A stretch of DNA of 64,000 nt from positions 310,001 to 374,000 of the forward strand of contig NZ_BBLT01000003.1 of assembly GCF_000775915.1 (NCBI RefSeq). The letters run 5' to 3'. The DNA comes from Sporocytophaga myxococcoides. GTDB lineage: Bacteria > Bacteroidota > Bacteroidia > Cytophagales > Cytophagaceae. The position numbers and the translations under genes are program-made. Of this stretch, positions 53,171 through 62,461 are shown piece after piece; the first letter of the stretch is position 1, and every line of letters starts with the position of its first letter. The notes beneath the pieces were generated by a model. It was not told where the DNA came from and made no database searches. It saw nothing but the letters and a program-made list of their open reading frames with translations.

Positions 53171-56100
53171 ATGGCTTTCCATTTGCCAAAAATCAGAGAT
53201 TTGTCAATAAGAAATAAACTGATTTTTCTTCAGTTCTTTACTTGTCTTATTGTACTTGCCCTATGCTGTGCCGCCTTTGTTTTTGCTGATGTCAGAGAAT
53301 ATAAAGATAATAAAGTAAATAGCCTTAGCTCTATGGCACAGTTAATAGGCTCAAGCAGTATTTCCGCCCTTGAGTTTCTTGATAATGAAGCAGCCAGTTC
53401 TATTCTTTCAGATCTTGTAGTTGTTGATGATGTTTCCAACGCTAAGATACTTGATAAAAACAATCAGGTATTTGCATCATATTCCAAAAGGGGGAGCAGG
53501 GATTTTAACTTTCATCTTGAAGATAAGTCGTCTGTCGAGTTTGAAGAAGGTTATTTATATATCTATCATGAGATTAAGCTGGATAATGGTGAGACAATTG
53601 GAATGGTATGTATCAGGGCTGAGCTGACTCAGCTCGATGCTGTAATAAAAAGGAAAATCCAGATCGCGGCCTTCTTTCTGGGAATAGGAATGTTGCTGGC
53701 ATATCTTATAGCTTTGTTTTTACAAAAATATATCTCAGCTCCACTTCTCAGACTGGTATCAGTGATGGCAAAAGTAAGCAAAGAGGGTAGTTACGGAAAT
53801 CATGCCAAGGTTGAAGGAAAAGATGAAATAGGAACTTTGTCTCTGGTGTTTAATGAAATGCTTAATCAGCTTGAAAGAAGAGACAAGGAACTTATAGAAA
53901 ATAATTATCTTCTGAATTCTATACTTAATAGCATGGGAGACGGAGTGTTGGTTGTAGACAATGATCTTAATTTTATGCTATGGAATCCTGCATTTGAGAA
54001 AAAACATGGAGGCCTGCTCATCGCTCATCCAAGATCAGCATTGGGAAGTAACTATGACATGTTCCTGCCAGGAGAAGCTACACCTCTTGATTATACAAAT
54101 ATCCCTTTATTTAAAGCAGTAAAGGGAGAGGAGTTTAACAACCAGGAATTGCTTTTAAAAACTCATGATAATGTATTAACATACATAAGCATAACAGCAA
54201 GACCATTAAAGGATAGAAATAACCAGGTGATTGGCGCCGTTGCTGTTGTCAGAGATATTACACAACGCAAGCAGATACAGTTGGACCTTGATACAGCCAG
54301 GCAGCAATTGCAGGATATGATAGATTATTCTTCAGCTAGTATTTTTGCTAAAGATCTTGATGGTAGATATATTTTTATCAATAAAAATTTTGAACAGGTG
54401 TACAAAGTTGAAAAGAATAAGGTTATAGGATATACAGATTTTGAATTTCTGCCCAGAGAAGAAGCTTTGCCATTATATGAACATGATCAGGAAGTTTTCA
54501 GAGGTGGACATGATGTTTCATTTGAAGAAAAACTTGAGAGAGACGGGTATCCTCAGACTTTTATTACTGTTAAGTATCCGTTAAAAGATAATAATGGAAA
54601 GGTTTATGGACTTTGTGGGATATCCACTGAGATTACGGAACGAAAGGCGATGGAAGAGGCTGACAAGAAGAGAGTGGCCCAAATGATAAAGTTTCAGGAG
54701 ACGCTTCTGAACCTTACAAGTATGGAAATAGATCTTCCTTTGGATGAGAAGCTTAAAACCATCCTTTCTACATGTGCTGAAGTTATTGATGTTGAAAGGT
54801 GCGGTATTTGGTTTTTTTCTGAAGATAAGAAAGAAATTTTTCCTAAGATAATCTATCTTAAAAGTAAGAATGATACGATAAGCGGTAAACCAATTAAAAA
54901 AACTCCCAATTCCAATTACTTCAAAGCTTTAGAAAATTTTCACACCATAGATGCTAATGATGCCCTCACTGACCCGAGAACTGCCGAACTTGGAGATATT
55001 TATTTAAAACCGCTGGGAATTTCTTCTACTCTTGATGTGGCAATTAGGCTTGGTGGTGAGATTTCCGGGATGTTATGTTTTGAGCAGATAGGAAATAAAA
55101 GGAACTGGTCTTATGAAGTCCAGGTGTTTTCTTCTTCTATTGCCGGAATTGTAGCTTTGGCTATTGAAAACTTTGAAAGAATAAAAGCAGAAAAAGAGTT
55201 GCATCAATTAAACAGTGAATTGGCTAATGCAAAAACTGCGGCAGAGCAATCTAATGCTGCCAAAGATGTCTTTCTTGCCAGTATGAGCCATGAAATCAGA
55301 ACACCTTTAAACGCTATTATAGGTTTTCAGCAATTGCTCAAGGAAACAGACCTGAGCGAAGAGCAACTGGAAATTGTTTCCTCTATAGATTTTGCCGGTC
55401 GCAACTTACTGGTAATTATCAATGACATTCTTGATCTTTCAAAGATAGAAGCAGGAAAGGTTGAATTTGTAGAAAGTGAAATCAATGTTGCTGGAATCAT
55501 ACGCTCTGTTATTGAATTGTTTGAACAAAAAGTAAAGGAGAAAAATCTTAAGATTGCATTTTATCACGATCCAACAATTCCATCAGGCTTGATAGGTGAT
55601 GGTGCAAGGTTAAGCCAGATTTTACTTAATCTGATCGGCAATGCAGTAAAATTTACAGAAAAGGGAGAGATAAAGGTAATAACGCATTTACTCGACGTAA
55701 AACGAGACCATTTCAGTTGCTTATTTGAAGTGGAAGATACAGGCATTGGTATTCCAAAGGAAAAGCTAGTCAGAATATTTGAGCGCTTTACTCAGGCCGA
55801 AGCCGATACAACAAGGAGGTATGGCGGTACAGGTCTTGGTTTAACGATTTCCCGTCATCTGATAGAGCTTCAAGGTGGCACCCTTATGGTAAAAAGTGAG
55901 CCTGGAAAGGGTTCTGTGTTTTCGTTCAAGTTAAAGTTCAAAAAGGCTGCGGATAAAAATGTAATTGGAATGGCCACCCCGGAAAGGGGAATAAAGAGTT
56001 TACCAAAGAAAGTAAAGCCGTTGAAAATACTTCTCGCTGAAGATACTGTTCTGAATCAGAATTTAATATTGAAGGTATTTCAGAAAACAGAACACTCAGT

Positions 56101-56785
56101 AGATATTGCTAATAATGGTGTCGAAGCTGTAGAAAAAGTGAAGCTGCATAACTTTGATATCATTTTAATGGATGTCCAAATGCCTTTAATGGATGGATGT
56201 CAGGCAACTGAAGAAATAAGAAAACTGAAAGATCCGGTTAAAAGCAAAGTGCCTATTATAGCGCTTACAGCTTTTGTCTCTAAGTCTGAAGAGGAACGAT
56301 ACCGGAGGAAAGGCATGGATGCATACATAACCAAGCCATTTGATAAAGAAAATTTATTGCAAACAATTTACAAACTTACCGATTCTGGTTTTATAAATTC
56401 CTATTCAAAGACTGTGATGGATACAAGTTCAAATTTATTCAGCCTAAACTTCCTAGAGGAAACATCAGAGGGAGATAAAGAATTTGTTATTAATATGGTA
56501 AACCTGATTCTGGATGAGGCGCCAGATAGGCTGAAGAGCCTAAAAGAAGCTATACAAGAGCGGGATTATACTGCAATTAAAACGAATGCTCATAGACTTA
56601 AGAATATAGTTATTCCAGTTCAGATGGAAAGAGCTAAAGAGCTGGCAACAGCTATTGAGGAAAACGGCCGCAATTCGGAAAACATTCAGATTATCGTGTC
56701 TCATTTTGCTGAACTGAATGAAATTATACAAAGCGTACTAGAGCCGCTTCGAAAAAGGATAGAGGTAATGAAGCAGAATTCCTGA
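53171..56785 (+). CDS. CHASE8-like hybrid histidine kinase with PAS, GAF, receiver and HPt domains
   Basis: 1204 aa. Order: TM1 (about 19-41), periplasmic CHASE8-like sensor (about 42-160; 'MAQLIGSSSISALEFLDNEA'), TM2 (about 165-187), HAMP (about 190-240), PAS (about 245-365), second PAS (about 380-495), GAF (about 520-675), HisKA with His707 in 'LASMSHEIRTPLNAIIGF', HATPase_c (about 815-930; 'LIGNAVKFTEKGEIKV', 'GGTGLGLTISRHL'), receiver with Asp1001 in 'FDIILMDVQMPLMDG', and HPt with His1141 in 'IKTNAHRLKNIV'. The sensor half resembles YfiN/TpbB but the output is a full phosphorelay instead of GGDEF. It is transcribed with the YfiR gene (13-base gap) and lies divergent from a TonB receptor. 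Confidence 0.92.
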   Translation: MAFHLPKIRDLSIRNKLIFLQFFTCLIVLALCCAAFVFADVREYKDNKVNSLSSMAQLIGSSSISALEFLDNEAASSILSDLVVVDDVSNAKILDKNNQVFASYSKRGSRDFNFHLEDKSSVEFEEGYLYIYHEIKLDNGETIGMVCIRAELTQLDAVIKRKIQIAAFFLGIGMLLAYLIALFLQKYISAPLLRLVSVMAKVSKEGSYGNHAKVEGKDEIGTLSLVFNEMLNQLERRDKELIENNYLLNSILNSMGDGVLVVDNDLNFMLWNPAFEKKHGGLLIAHPRSALGSNYDMFLPGEATPLDYTNIPLFKAVKGEEFNNQELLLKTHDNVLTYISITARPLKDRNNQVIGAVAVVRDITQRKQIQLDLDTARQQLQDMIDYSSASIFAKDLDGRYIFINKNFEQVYKVEKNKVIGYTDFEFLPREEALPLYEHDQEVFRGGHDVSFEEKLERDGYPQTFITVKYPLKDNNGKVYGLCGISTEITERKAMEEADKKRVAQMIKFQETLLNLTSMEIDLPLDEKLKTILSTCAEVIDVERCGIWFFSEDKKEIFPKIIYLKSKNDTISGKPIKKTPNSNYFKALENFHTIDANDALTDPRTAELGDIYLKPLGISSTLDVAIRLGGEISGMLCFEQIGNKRNWSYEVQVFSSSIAGIVALAIENFERIKAEKELHQLNSELANAKTAAEQSNAAKDVFLASMSHEIRTPLNAIIGFQQLLKETDLSEEQLEIVSSIDFAGRNLLVIINDILDLSKIEAGKVEFVESEINVAGIIRSVIELFEQKVKEKNLKIAFYHDPTIPSGLIGDGARLSQILLNLIGNAVKFTEKGEIKVITHLLDVKRDHFSCLFEVEDTGIGIPKEKLVRIFERFTQAEADTTRRYGGTGLGLTISRHLIELQGGTLMVKSEPGKGSVFSFKLKFKKAADKNVIGMATPERGIKSLPKKVKPLKILLAEDTVLNQNLILKVFQKTEHSVDIANNGVEAVEKVKLHNFDIILMDVQMPLMDGCQATEEIRKLKDPVKSKVPIIALTAFVSKSEEERYRRKGMDAYITKPFDKENLLQTIYKLTDSGFINSYSKTVMDTSSNLFSLNFLEETSEGDKEFVINMVNLILDEAPDRLKSLKEAIQERDYTAIKTNAHRLKNIVIPVQMERAKELATAIEENGRNSENIQIIVSHFAELNEIIQSVLEPLRKRIEVMKQNS

Positions 56786-56880
56786 CTTACTTCAGGGTTA
56801 TGATTTAGGATCTAAATTAGATAATTTTGGACTTTAGTTATTTTTTTATATTTTAATGCCTTGTCATAAAATGTATAGGC

Positions 56881-57258
56881 ATGTCACAATTTAAAAGGAA
56901 ACTAAACAACTTTGCAGTATTCTCACTTGCTATTCTTTTCGCCGAACTCGTTCAGGAAATTGCACACAATTATATTGACAGTTGGAAGAACGGTCATGGC
57001 AAATATGTTTCTGTACTTCTTTCAATGATTCTTGCAATAGCCGTATTTTATCCCGTATTTCATTTTCTGGAAAAGTATATCCAGTCGGCATCCAGAAATT
57101 ATATAAAGAGTTCAAAGAAAGTAAGTGGAGGAGGAACATCAGGACTATTGCTTGGTTATTCCCTGGCAATGTTTTTTTTGTTTATAGCCTTTGCTCAGCT
57201 TTGGTACAATAAAGATGTCATAGCTGATCTGGGCAACTGGCTGAAAGGGTTTATTTAA
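56881..57258 (+). CDS. Small hypothetical membrane protein
   Basis: 125 aa, three hydrophobic helices (about 10-30, 39-62 and 85-110), with a polar loop 'IQSASRNYIKSSKKVSGGG' between the second and third. No family is recognised. The ATG at 56881 is the only good start. It precedes the next gene by 10 bases, suggesting joint transcription, and follows the hybrid kinase by 95. Confidence 0.65.
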   Translation: MSQFKRKLNNFAVFSLAILFAELVQEIAHNYIDSWKNGHGKYVSVLLSMILAIAVFYPVFHFLEKYIQSASRNYIKSSKKVSGGGTSGLLLGYSLAMFFLFIAFAQLWYNKDVIADLGNWLKGFI

Positions 57259-57268
57259 TAATTATAAT

Positions 57269-57655
57269 ATGGAAATAGAAATTTTTACCCTATGCGATCA
57301 CGCACAGGATTTTAATGGTAAGTTGGTAATAGTGGGAACATTTGATAGCATAAGTTCTTCAGTATATCCGTTTACGCATGCAGCTTGTTCCCTTGCAGGA
57401 AGGTTAAGATTTAGTGAAAAGGAATCGGGTGTTCACGAATTTAAAATAAAGCTGATTGATGAAGAGGGGATTGAATTATATCCGGCAATTGAAGGGAATA
57501 TAGATGTATCTAAAAGCGTAGCTAATTATTCTACAATAAACTTTGCTATTAATCTTGGAAACCTGGAATTCAAGAAGCCGGGAAAATACGCCATTGAACT
57601 TTATATTGACAATGAATGGCAGAAAGGTCTTCCCATAAATGTCATTAAGCAGTAA
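57269..57655 (+). CDS. Conserved hypothetical protein (DUF6941-like)
   Basis: 128 aa, no signal peptide, predicted all-beta and cytoplasmic. 'IEIFTLCDHAQDFNGKLVIV' with 'GTFDSISSSVYPF' at the start and 'KFKKPGKYAIELYIDNEWQ'-type ending (here 'LEFKKPGKYAIELYIDNEWQ') are typical of a small conserved family that I associate with DUF6941; the function is unknown. It lies 10 bases after the small membrane protein gene and ends at a hairpin shared with the convergent phosphatase gene. Confidence 0.7.
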   Translation: MEIEIFTLCDHAQDFNGKLVIVGTFDSISSSVYPFTHAACSLAGRLRFSEKESGVHEFKIKLIDEEGIELYPAIEGNIDVSKSVANYSTINFAINLGNLEFKKPGKYAIELYIDNEWQKGLPINVIKQ

Positions 57656-57680
57656 AAAAGAGTTTTTGTAAAATAAATCA

Positions 57681-57712
57681 CCAGGTTTTGAAAACGACCT
57701 TTCAAAACCTGG
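57681..57712. terminator. Bidirectional hairpin between convergent genes
   Basis: CCAGGTTTTGAAA (57681-57693) pairs perfectly with TTTCAAAACCTGG (57700-57712), a 13-bp stem with a 6-base loop. It lies between the conserved hypothetical gene and the phosphatase gene. Confidence 0.8.
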
Positions 57713-57722
57713 TTAGTAAAAT

Positions 57723-58484
57723 TTAAGGTTTTAAATAATTTATTATCTCTTTGTGAATTGAAGGATTGGAGACCACAATGCTGTCTCCTTTTACCGGATC
57801 CTCTCCATAGTAATCTGTGATAGTTCCTCCCGCTCCTTTGATTACTGGAATCAAAGCCATGATATCCCATTTAGACATCTTCGGATCTATCATAATATCT
57901 GCAAATCCTGTTGCGACAAGATAATAACCATAAGCATCTCCCCATGTTCTGTAAAGCTTACATGCTTTGGCTAAGTTATCAAACCCGTTGGGCTCTCTGT
58001 ATTTTTCAGCTCCAAGGGGATCAGTGGTAAGTAATGTGGCTTGGCTTAAAGAATCGCATGATCTCAGGCTTATTTTTGTTCCATTGTGATATGCGGATGT
58101 TCCATCTCCTAATACAAGATCATCCAGAATTGGATTATGAATAGCTCCAAAAACGGGCTCATCATCTTTCATTAATGCAATCAAGGTACAGAATAAAGGT
58201 ACTCCGTGAATAAAGCTTTTGGTGCCATCAATGGGGTCTATAACCCAATAATAGGAAGAGGAACCTTTTATTTCACCAAATTCTTCTCCGAATACCCCAT
58301 GTCCAGGAAACTTTCTTAAAACTTCATTTCTGAAAAGATCTTCAATTTCTCTGTCGGCAATTGTAACAGGAGACATATCCTCTTTGCTGAGAACATCGAG
58401 GCGGGTGCGAAAATATTTCCTTGCAATCATTCTGCTTTGCCCGGTAAATCTTATTACAAAGTCCCTGAAAGTAGGAAAGTCCAT
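57723..58484 (-). CDS. Inositol monophosphatase family protein (histidinol-phosphatase HisN-like)
   Basis: 253 aa from the ATG at 58484, which fits the family start ('FPTFRDFVIRFTGQSRMIAR'); an upstream ATG at 58523 would add 13 polar residues. Motifs: 'VTIADREIEDLFRN', 'HGVFGEEFGEIKG' with the first metal-ligand Glu, 'WVIDPIDGTKSFIHGVPLFC' with the Asp-Pro-Ile-Asp-Gly-Thr metal site, and 'MSKWDIMALIPVIKGAGG' with the last Asp. It is a Mg2+-dependent phosphatase. The subgroup is close to HisN-type histidinol-phosphatases and no other his gene is nearby, so the substrate remains open. Confidence 0.88.
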   Translation of the reverse strand: MDFPTFRDFVIRFTGQSRMIARKYFRTRLDVLSKEDMSPVTIADREIEDLFRNEVLRKFPGHGVFGEEFGEIKGSSSYYWVIDPIDGTKSFIHGVPLFCTLIALMKDDEPVFGAIHNPILDDLVLGDGTSAYHNGTKISLRSCDSLSQATLLTTDPLGAEKYREPNGFDNLAKACKLYRTWGDAYGYYLVATGFADIMIDPKMSKWDIMALIPVIKGAGGTITDYYGEDPVKGDSIVVSNPSIHKEIINYLKP

Positions 58485-58668
58485 AGTTTTATTATTTTTT
58501 TGTGCGTTTAAAGGTAAATACATTTTTACTTACGCCAAATAAAATCTTTGAAGTCTTTGTTAAATCATGGAGAAAATCCTGATGGCGGTTTGCTTTTTTC
58601 AATTTGTAAAAGTTGCCTTAAACAATTTTATGAACTTTTGATTTTTAGGAGATAGACATTGAAGCAAT

Positions 58669-59673
58669 ATGGAAAGTACTTATCTGCCTGTTATTAATAA
58701 AAACGCTTCGCGCATTGGATTGGGCACCTGGGCTATTGGTGGATGGATGTGGGGAGGTTCTGTAGAACAGGAATCTATAGATACTATAGTAAAGGCCATA
58801 GATCTGGGGGTAAACCTTATCGACACGGCTCCTGTCTATGGGTTTGGTTTTTCGGAAGAAGTTGTCGGCAAAGCTCTTAAAAAAATAAATAACAGAAGTG
58901 AAATAGTTATTTCTACTAAATGTGGTCTGGAATGGAAGGATGGTAAGGTTTTCAGAAATGCCTCCAGAGAAAGAATAAACAAGGAGGTTGAAGACTCTTT
59001 AAGAAGGCTTCAGACTGACTATATTGATATTTATTATGTTCATTGGCCCGATGCTTTGGTGTCTTTAGAGGAAACAGGAGAAGCTATGTATGATCTTTTT
59101 AAAAGCGGCAAGATACTATCCATTGGAGTAAGCAACTTTAACACTGATCAGATGCTTGAATTTGGCAGTCATTCGCCGATTCATTTTTCTCAACCTCCAT
59201 ATAATCTGTTTGAAAGAGAAATAGAGAAAGAAGAACTGCCATATTGTCTTGAAAACAATATTTTCGTTATGACCTATGGGGCTATTTGTCGGGGGCTTCT
59301 TTCCGGAAAATTGAATATTAAATCTACATTTAAGGGAGATGATCTTAGAAAATCAGACCCGAAATTCAGGGAACCAAGATTTAGTCAATATCTGGATGCC
59401 GTCAATAATTTGAACCGGTTTGCAGGAGAGCGTTATGGGAAAACTGTTGCTGAGCTGGCTATCAAATGGATCCTTCAAAACGGTGTATCCATAGCCCTTC
59501 TGGGTGCAAGAACTCCTGATCAGTTAAATATTTTTAAAAATCTTTCCGAATGGAAAATTAGCAGTGGAGATTTAAAAAGGATTGACGATATTATTAAGGA
59601 AAATATAAAGGATCCTGTGGGGCCAGAATTTATGGCTCCTCCTATCCGGAAAGAGAAAGTGGTGAAGAAATAA
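58669..59673 (+). CDS. Aldo/keto reductase
   Basis: 334 aa. Catalytic Asp and Tyr in 'NLIDTAPVYGFGFSEEVVG', Lys in 'VISTKCGLEW', His in 'DIYYVHWPDALVSLEE'. 'LLSGKLNIKSTF' and 'VSIALLGARTPDQLNIFKNL' build the cofactor site. It differs clearly from the aldo/keto reductase at 2514. It is closer to the 'general stress protein 69/YhdN' group. It stands alone with AT-rich spacers; the physiological substrate is unknown. Confidence 0.92.
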   Translation: MESTYLPVINKNASRIGLGTWAIGGWMWGGSVEQESIDTIVKAIDLGVNLIDTAPVYGFGFSEEVVGKALKKINNRSEIVISTKCGLEWKDGKVFRNASRERINKEVEDSLRRLQTDYIDIYYVHWPDALVSLEETGEAMYDLFKSGKILSIGVSNFNTDQMLEFGSHSPIHFSQPPYNLFEREIEKEELPYCLENNIFVMTYGAICRGLLSGKLNIKSTFKGDDLRKSDPKFREPRFSQYLDAVNNLNRFAGERYGKTVAELAIKWILQNGVSIALLGARTPDQLNIFKNLSEWKISSGDLKRIDDIIKENIKDPVGPEFMAPPIRKEKVVKK

Positions 59674-59836
59674 TGTGTATAAGTTTTTTTATTGTTATTA
59701 TTCAATTGGTATAAATTAAATCATTGTAAATCATTGCTTCTGAATTGATTTTTTCCAATTTTACGCACCTGTAAGCCACTGTGCTTTAAAACAAAGTATT
59801 TTTTTACCAGGTTAAATTATAAAAACCACCAGCCTT

Positions 59837-60061
59837 ATGTTAGACTTTAAAAAATTAACAGAGGAGCTATTTGAAAAGGATGTTTTGTTGTGTATCAGAA
59901 CAAATTCTCCTACTTTCAGAATGTACGGAAAGCAAATCCGTGGCAAACTTGAATCCATTTATAATGGGACTAAAAAGGTGCTTACGATTCTCTCAAACTC
60001 ATTAACAAAGGAAGTTCCGATTGATGATATTGATTTTATTTCAGAAGATAAATATGCATAG
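59837..60061 (+). CDS. Small conserved hypothetical protein
   Basis: 74 aa, no signal or membrane segment. The start 'MLDFKKLTEELFEKDVLLCI' is followed by an alternating strand pattern ('FRMYGKQIRGKLESIYNGTK') and 'VLTILSNSLTKEVPIDDIDF', resembling a compact beta-rich fold. No family is recognised. It has its own terminator just after the stop, supporting that it is a real gene. Confidence 0.65.
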   Translation: MLDFKKLTEELFEKDVLLCIRTNSPTFRMYGKQIRGKLESIYNGTKKVLTILSNSLTKEVPIDDIDFISEDKYA

Positions 60062-60087
60062 ATAAGTTAAATAGCTACCATCTTTGA

Positions 60088-60118
60088 AAATCTCGCCCAT
60101 AAGCGGGATTTTTTTATA
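60088..60118 (+). terminator. Intrinsic terminator after the 74-aa gene
   Basis: AAATCTCGC (60088-60096) pairs with GCGGGATTT (60103-60111; one G:U), followed by six more T-rich bases. Confidence 0.8.
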
Positions 60119-60198
60119 TGGTTTAAATAGAATAATTTACCATTTAAAAACCTCTTGTGGCCGGAAGTAGTAAAAGCAGTAATATCAATTTAAGTACT

Positions 60199-60654
60199 AT
60201 GAAAATTTTATGGACTATATCTTGTCTGTTTTTCAGCGTGTTAAGTTATGCTTCACAGCTGCCTGAATGGGCAAGAAAGGACTTTGAAAGAAAAGGGTTA
60301 AAAGATAAATTTGAATTGGCTGACTATCTGCGTCCTGCGTATCTTGAAGCCGATTTGAACGGAGACATGCGCAATGATATCGCCATTCTTGTAATTGAAA
60401 AGCAAACAGGGAATAAAGGCTTACTTATCCTTCATCAGGGTGATCCGAATGTTTACATATTAGGAGCAGGTAGTACCTTTGGAGATGGAGGGAATGATTT
60501 TGTAAAAATGAACTCCTGGAAAATTGTCAATGATGTATCTATTCGCAGGAATAACAGAATCAAGACAGGCATAGAAGTAAATTTTACAGATATGAGTCCT
60601 GCAGTAATAATCTTTGATGGGAAAGAATACAATTGGCAGGTGCAGGAAGGGTAA
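60199..60654 (+). CDS. Exported protein of unknown function
   Basis: 151 aa from the ATG at 60199, which begins a signal peptide 'KILWTISCLFFSVLSYASQ'. The frame is open upstream from 60157 but without a usable leader. The mature part has 'LPEWARKDFERKGLKDKFEL' and then 'ADLNGDMRNDIAILVIEKQT', an Asp/Asn-rich loop like those of FG-GAP/VCBS or EF-hand-type calcium sites. It ends in 'AVIIFDGKEYNWQVQEG'. Probably periplasmic; function unknown. Confidence 0.7.
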   Translation: MKILWTISCLFFSVLSYASQLPEWARKDFERKGLKDKFELADYLRPAYLEADLNGDMRNDIAILVIEKQTGNKGLLILHQGDPNVYILGAGSTFGDGGNDFVKMNSWKIVNDVSIRRNNRIKTGIEVNFTDMSPAVIIFDGKEYNWQVQEG

Positions 60655-60680
60655 AAGTTTAAATTCCTTCAGTATTTACC

Positions 60681-60715
60681 AAGCTTCCTTCAATTTAGAT
60701 GGAAGCTTTTTTTAT
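60681..60715 (+). terminator. Intrinsic terminator
   Basis: AAGCTTCC (60681-60688) pairs with GGAAGCTT (60701-60708) around a 12-base loop, then a T run. It ends the 60199 gene. Confidence 0.85.
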
Positions 60716-60789
60716 TAATGAAATAATAGCGAATATTGTATAAGTGGAATTAGTTTGTAAAGATTTAGAAATAATTAAAGAACAAAATA

Positions 60790-61425
60790 ATGAATAATAA
60801 CCTTGTTAAAATTTCTCTTATACTTAATGGATTATTAATAGTGGCAGTTGCTGTACTTTTTTATCTTCATTTTAAGCAGCCTGGTGAGGTATCTGCTGCT
60901 CCTGAAGAAAAATCAGAAGATACAATTAGTGTGGCAAATATTGAAATGCCGAAAGTTCCAAACGCAAGAAAGATAGTTTTCTTTAACTATGACTCTCTTA
61001 CTGCCAAATATGAATTTTTCAAAAAGATTCAGAGAGAAATGGAAACAAAAGCCAGAGGGATTGAAAATGAGTTGATGAGAAAGGAACAGAAGCTTCAGGA
61101 AGATTTCGAATTTTATCAGAAAAATGCAGGAGCAATGACGGAACAGCACAGAGAATCTAAGGAAAGAGAATTAACAGCCGCTCAGCAGGAGTTATTGGCA
61201 CTTAAAGAAAACAGATCAGAGCAATTTGCCATTCAGCAACAGGAGTTAAATAAGCAATTAATGGATAAGCTTTATGGTTATTTTAATAAGCTGTCAAGAG
61301 AGAATAATTTTGACTACATCCTTACTTATCAGAAAGGGCTACCTGGAGTGGTTTTTGGAGCAGATAGTCTGGATATAACTAAAGAGCTTGTCGATGGCTT
61401 GAACAGAGAATATAAGAAGAAATAA
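60790..61425 (+). CDS. OmpH/Skp family protein
   Basis: 211 aa. A hydrophobic N-terminal segment (about 7-27, 'ISLILNGLLIVAVAVLFYLH') looks like a signal anchor. The rest is a Skp-like chaperone: a start strand 'ARKIVFFNYDSLTAKYEF', then a long charged coiled coil (about 75-165; 'FKKIQREMETKARGIENELM', 'HRESKERELTAAQQELLALK') and the final 'NFDYILTYQKGLPGVVFGAD' and 'LDITKELVDGLNREY' strands of the OmpH fold. Skp proteins hold outer-membrane proteins in the periplasm. A non-cleaved anchor would keep this one at the inner membrane. It stands alone. Confidence 0.88.
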   Translation: MNNNLVKISLILNGLLIVAVAVLFYLHFKQPGEVSAAPEEKSEDTISVANIEMPKVPNARKIVFFNYDSLTAKYEFFKKIQREMETKARGIENELMRKEQKLQEDFEFYQKNAGAMTEQHRESKERELTAAQQELLALKENRSEQFAIQQQELNKQLMDKLYGYFNKLSRENNFDYILTYQKGLPGVVFGADSLDITKELVDGLNREYKKK

Positions 61426-61427
61426 AT

Positions 61428-61448
61428 TAAGTTATAAGTTTTAAGTCG
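61428..61448 (+). repeat. Three tandem heptamers TAAGTNN
   Basis: TAAGTTA, TAAGTTT and TAAGTCG follow one another three bases after the stop of the OmpH-like gene. They resemble the AAAGTAN heptamers at 1434-1461 in period and position (just after a stop). The rest of the 244-base spacer up to the peroxiredoxin gene holds only a terminator. Confidence 0.5.
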
Positions 61449-61611
61449 AACGTTTAAAGTAAAAAATCGGAAAGCTTAAGGCCGAAATCCTTATTTTAAC
61501 TTTAAGAAAGAACCTGTTTAAATCCTATCATAGTTTTTACCAGGACTTTTAATTTTAAGATTGGATGCAATCCTGTCTATCTCTTAATCCCACGAATCCC
61601 AGTTCAGACAT

Positions 61612-61648
61612 AAAAAAAGCTTCTCAATTTTTGAGAAGCTTTTTTTAT
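61612..61648. terminator. Bidirectional terminator beside the peroxiredoxin gene
   Basis: A long perfect stem, AAAAAAAGCTTCTCAA with TTGAGAAGCTTTTTTT, around a three-base loop. It ends the minus-strand peroxiredoxin transcript and would also stop transcription from the left. Confidence 0.9.
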
Positions 61649-61669
61649 GTAATTATAATTGATTTAACC

Positions 61670-62305
61670 TTATTTGTTAGGTTGAGGAGTGTATCTCAGG
61701 TAAGGTTTTATCCTTGTTACACCTTTAGGGAATTTCGCAGGAATATCTTCATCTTTTACTGCGGGAACGATGATACAATCTTGTCCGTCTCTCCAGTTTG
61801 CAGGAGTAGCTACACTGTAGTTTGCAGTTAATTGAAGTGAATCAAGAACACGGATGATCTCATCAAAATTTCTTCCTGTGCTTGCAGGGTAAGTAAGGAT
61901 AAGCTTAACTTTTTTGTCTGGGCCTATGATAAATACAGAGCGAACAGTTACATTTTCGCTTGCATTTGGGTGAATCATATCATAAAGAATTGCAACCTTT
62001 CTATCAGGGTCAGCAATTAATGGAAAATTAACATTGGTATTCTGAGTTTCATTGATATCGTTGATCCAGCCATTGTGATCAGAAAGTGGATCTACGCTTA
62101 CTGCTATTACCTTTGTATTTCTCTTATCGAATTCACCTTTAATTTTAGCAACGGCTCCAAGTTCGGTCGTACACACTGGAGTATAATCTTTTGGGTGTGA
62201 AAATAAAATAGCCCAGCTATTTCCTATCCATTCGTGGAAGTTTACTGTTCCCTGGGTTGTTTCCGCCGTAAAATCCGGTGCGATATCTCCTAAACGTAAT
62301 GACAT
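61670..62305 (-). CDS. 1-Cys peroxiredoxin (Prx6/AhpC-TSA family)
   Basis: 211 aa from the ATG at 62305 ('MSLRLGDIAPDFTAETTQGT'), the family's normal start; an in-frame ATG further up at 62371 would add 22 polar residues. The peroxidatic Cys45 lies in 'HPKDYTPVCTTELG'. 'VIAVSVDPLSDHNGWINDI', 'FPLIADPDRKVAILYDMI' and 'VRSVFIIGPDKKVKLILTYP' follow, and the C-terminal 'GWRDG'-type segment reads 'TPANWRDGQDCIIVPAVKDE'. No resolving Cys is placed as in 2-Cys enzymes. It reduces peroxides in the cytoplasm. It is divergent from the OsmC gene, suggesting common control under oxidative stress. Confidence 0.94.
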   Translation of the reverse strand: MSLRLGDIAPDFTAETTQGTVNFHEWIGNSWAILFSHPKDYTPVCTTELGAVAKIKGEFDKRNTKVIAVSVDPLSDHNGWINDINETQNTNVNFPLIADPDRKVAILYDMIHPNASENVTVRSVFIIGPDKKVKLILTYPASTGRNFDEIIRVLDSLQLTANYSVATPANWRDGQDCIIVPAVKDEDIPAKFPKGVTRIKPYLRYTPQPNK

Positions 62306-62461
62306 ATTTTTTGTAGGTTTATTTATTTTTGTTAATTGCGATGAATTTATAAAAGAATTCTGATCTGACAAACCAAATAAATTTATTCTGGTTACAATTT
62401 AAGTTGTATAATTCCCATATTCAGTTTTAAAACAAATTTTTAACCTAAAAAATCCAATATT

